Below are positions 19,529-21,022 of a DNA stretch of 21,022 nt, piece after piece. The stretch is from a virus, in the IMG/VR virus record IMGVR_UViG_3300021090_000121, positions 1 through 21,022 of that record; one strand, written 5' to 3'. Each line of letters opens with the position of its first letter. Position 1 is the first letter of the stretch. The position numbers were made by a program, and so were the translations under genes. Below the pieces are notes generated by a model that ran no database searches, was not told the origin of the DNA, and saw only the letters and a program-made list of their open reading frames with translations.

Positions 19529-21022
19529 ATGTTTGGCCCTCGCTCTGGTCGTTGGGTCCAGAAGCCCCCGGTAGGAGTCCGCGCTAACCGGAGCCTCCCG
19601 TACGGTGTCCTCGGGGTCTGGACTATGAACGAGGCGCTCGAGATCCACAACCTCGTGCGCAGCGCATTCACACAGGGGTCTGGCAGCAGGACGGGCGGCT
19701 TCGGCAGTAATGGGACGTACCTCGCGCACACATCGACGCTCGACCGCGCGAACCTCTTCGAGGCGGGGGACGCGGTGGCGTGGGTCCCGACGCAGGAAAT
19801 TACGATCTGCCTCGGCTACGAGAAGCGCGACGCAACGCTCAGGGGCGCTGGGGCGTTTGGAGTGGGTAACAATACTAATGCAGAGCGCTGCCAGGCGCTC
19901 ATCCCATTTACTGATGGAACAGTATACTGGGACTTCGGGGGGGTCACCGAGGACGCGACGCGCGAGAGTGTTGCCGGACTAACAACAAGTGGCTATCACT
20001 CCTGGGGATTTACGTCCGGGCCTCGTGGTATGGAGATCTGGCAGGATGGACTCATTCGGTCGTCGAACTCCGCGAACCCGACGCGATCGAGCAGTGCGGT
20101 GGCGTACCAGCTAGGGCACGCGGTCTCTGTAAATAGCGACCTGGCAAACTACTACTGGGTCTTTATGCACCGGACCCAGCTGCCGTTTGAACTCCTCCGG
20201 CGAGTCCTCCTCGATCCATATAATACGATCCTCGCCCCACCGGTCCCGCGACGCAGAGTCTTTCCGTGGAAATCGTCTGTCCCTACTATAATTTCCCCGA
20301 GTGGCATCGCGTCCGTAGAGGCGTTCGGGAGCCACCGGGTCGGCGATATGACGGTCCCGTCCATCACCTCCGCCGAGGTGTTCGGGACCGCCACGCTAAT
20401 AGCCGGGGACATCGCCCCGGCGGGGATAGAGTCCGAGGAGTTGGTAAGCGACGGTGAGATTATTGATACCCCCGGGGCGGCGGGAACGATCACGCTGACC
20501 ACTGGGATCGCGTCCGGCGAGGGGTTCGGGACGGCGGAGCTGACGGACGTCGCAACCATCTACCCGACGGGCATCCCGTCGAGCTTTGCAGTGGACCTAC
20601 ACTCAGTGGGGGTAGCCGTGGGCACGATCGCACCGTTCGGGATTCGCTCCGAGGAGCACTTCGCCGACGTCAGCCGCACGGTCCTCGGCGTCCCGATCAG
20701 CGGGACGACGGTCTACGAGCTCCGGAACCCGCCGCCCCCGGCGGCCGGGACGGTCACGACGAAGCGGCTCTGCTCCCCCCTCGAGCTGATCCGCGCCGAG
20801 CGGTACGCGGGGAGCCCGAACCCGGCGTTCATCCTCCCAGACGTCTACGGCGACTTCCGGGTCGGCGGGCTCCGGGGGCCGATCCCGGCGGTCCTCGTCA
20901 CGCAGTCCTCGCCGTGGGTCTTCATCGCCGCCGCGCACCCGGTGAAGGAGATCACGAACGTCTACGTCGACGACGTCGAGGCGACGAGCGGCTTCGTGAC
21001 GATCCCGGCCATCGCTCTCGGG
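19529..21022 (+). CDS. Second lectin-like / tail hub protein, runs off the window
   Basis: At least 498 codons from ATG 19529, open to the last base, so the C-terminus is missing. Residues about 20-245 resemble a LamG/ConA-type jelly roll (GYHSWGFTSGPRGMEIWQDG) ending in the typical phage motif RTQLPFELLRRVLLDPYNTI then PPVPRRRVF. Residues about 255-400 carry degenerate repeats of the form P-x-G-I-x-S-x-E-x-F-G (GIASVEAFG, ITSAEVFG, GIASGEGFG, GIRSEEHF). From about 408 the sequence matches the start of the hub region of the 11415 gene: RLCSPLELIRAERY, NPAFILPDVYGDFRVGGLRG, PIPAVL, PWVFIAAAHPV, VYVDDV. It is therefore a paralogous hub with different front modules. No good SD is seen (AGGGTG very close to the ATG). 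Confidence 0.8.
   Translation, partial: MFGPRSGRWVQKPPVGVRANRSLPYGVLGVWTMNEALEIHNLVRSAFTQGSGSRTGGFGSNGTYLAHTSTLDRANLFEAGDAVAWVPTQEITICLGYEKRDATLRGAGAFGVGNNTNAERCQALIPFTDGTVYWDFGGVTEDATRESVAGLTTSGYHSWGFTSGPRGMEIWQDGLIRSSNSANPTRSSSAVAYQLGHAVSVNSDLANYYWVFMHRTQLPFELLRRVLLDPYNTILAPPVPRRRVFPWKSSVPTIISPSGIASVEAFGSHRVGDMTVPSITSAEVFGTATLIAGDIAPAGIESEELVSDGEIIDTPGAAGTITLTTGIASGEGFGTAELTDVATIYPTGIPSSFAVDLHSVGVAVGTIAPFGIRSEEHFADVSRTVLGVPISGTTVYELRNPPPPAAGTVTTKRLCSPLELIRAERYAGSPNPAFILPDVYGDFRVGGLRGPIPAVLVTQSSPWVFIAAAHPVKEITNVYVDDVEATSGFVTIPAIALG
20296..20730 (+). repeat. Degenerate GI-x-S-x-E-x-FG protein repeats
   Basis: Inside the 19529 gene, about six imperfect units of 20-30 residues follow the pattern P-x-G-I-x-S-x-E-x-F-G-x-x-x-V/L: GIASVEAFGSHRV, ITSAEVFGTATL, GIESEELVSDGEI, GIASGEGFGTAEL, GIPSSFAVDLHSV and GIRSEEHFADVSR. 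Such beta repeats are common in phage fibres. The DNA copies have diverged, so this is an old expansion. Confidence 0.7.

Overview
The window reads as part of the late region of a GC-rich, long-tailed (siphovirus-like) bacteriophage or prophage. All but one of the convincing genes lie on the + strand, are packed with 1-11 nt overlaps or very short gaps, and follow a lambda/HK97-style tail order. Nothing in the sequence names the host. The codon use (CTC, GGG, GCG, TCG, GAG) only points to a GC-rich bacterial host. No tRNA, rRNA, CRISPR array, integrase or transposase was seen.

Layout. (1) 9-442: two small exported proteins, one of them a 30-residue signal-peptide-like ORF. (2) 447-3004: tail terminator candidate, major tail protein candidate, tail assembly chaperone with an in-frame A AAT TTT slippery site giving a -1 frameshift product, and an HK97-gp10-like protein. 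(3) 3006-8933: a 1975-residue tape measure protein. (4) 8930-14699: distal tail and tail-tip genes, ending in a 1094-residue tail hub with an N-terminal lectin-like module and proline-rich and Ig-like modules at its C-terminus. (5) 14699-16775: a lower-GC island in which two different HNH endonucleases with arrays of zinc knuckles flank a small conserved virion protein gene. The first HNH is the only convincing minus-strand gene. (6) 16792-18567: two small unknown genes, a terminase small subunit candidate, and a terminase large subunit that seems to start at CTG and contains only the ATPase half. (7) 18582-21022: a small unknown gene, a conserved virion protein, and a second lectin-like/hub gene that runs off the window.

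How it fits together. The chaperones and tape measure would build and size a long tail. The distal proteins and hub close its tip, and lectin-like, Ig-like and GI-S-E-F repeat modules are candidates for host contact. The most unusual points are a second, differently decorated copy of the start of the hub domain at the right end; a packaging pair placed between the two hub genes instead of ahead of portal and capsid; a terminase large subunit that stops at the ATPase/nuclease boundary and has no ATG, GTG or TTG start; and an HNH gene that appears to have separated a strong ribosome binding site and a family-like start (MSNAL) from the gene they once served.
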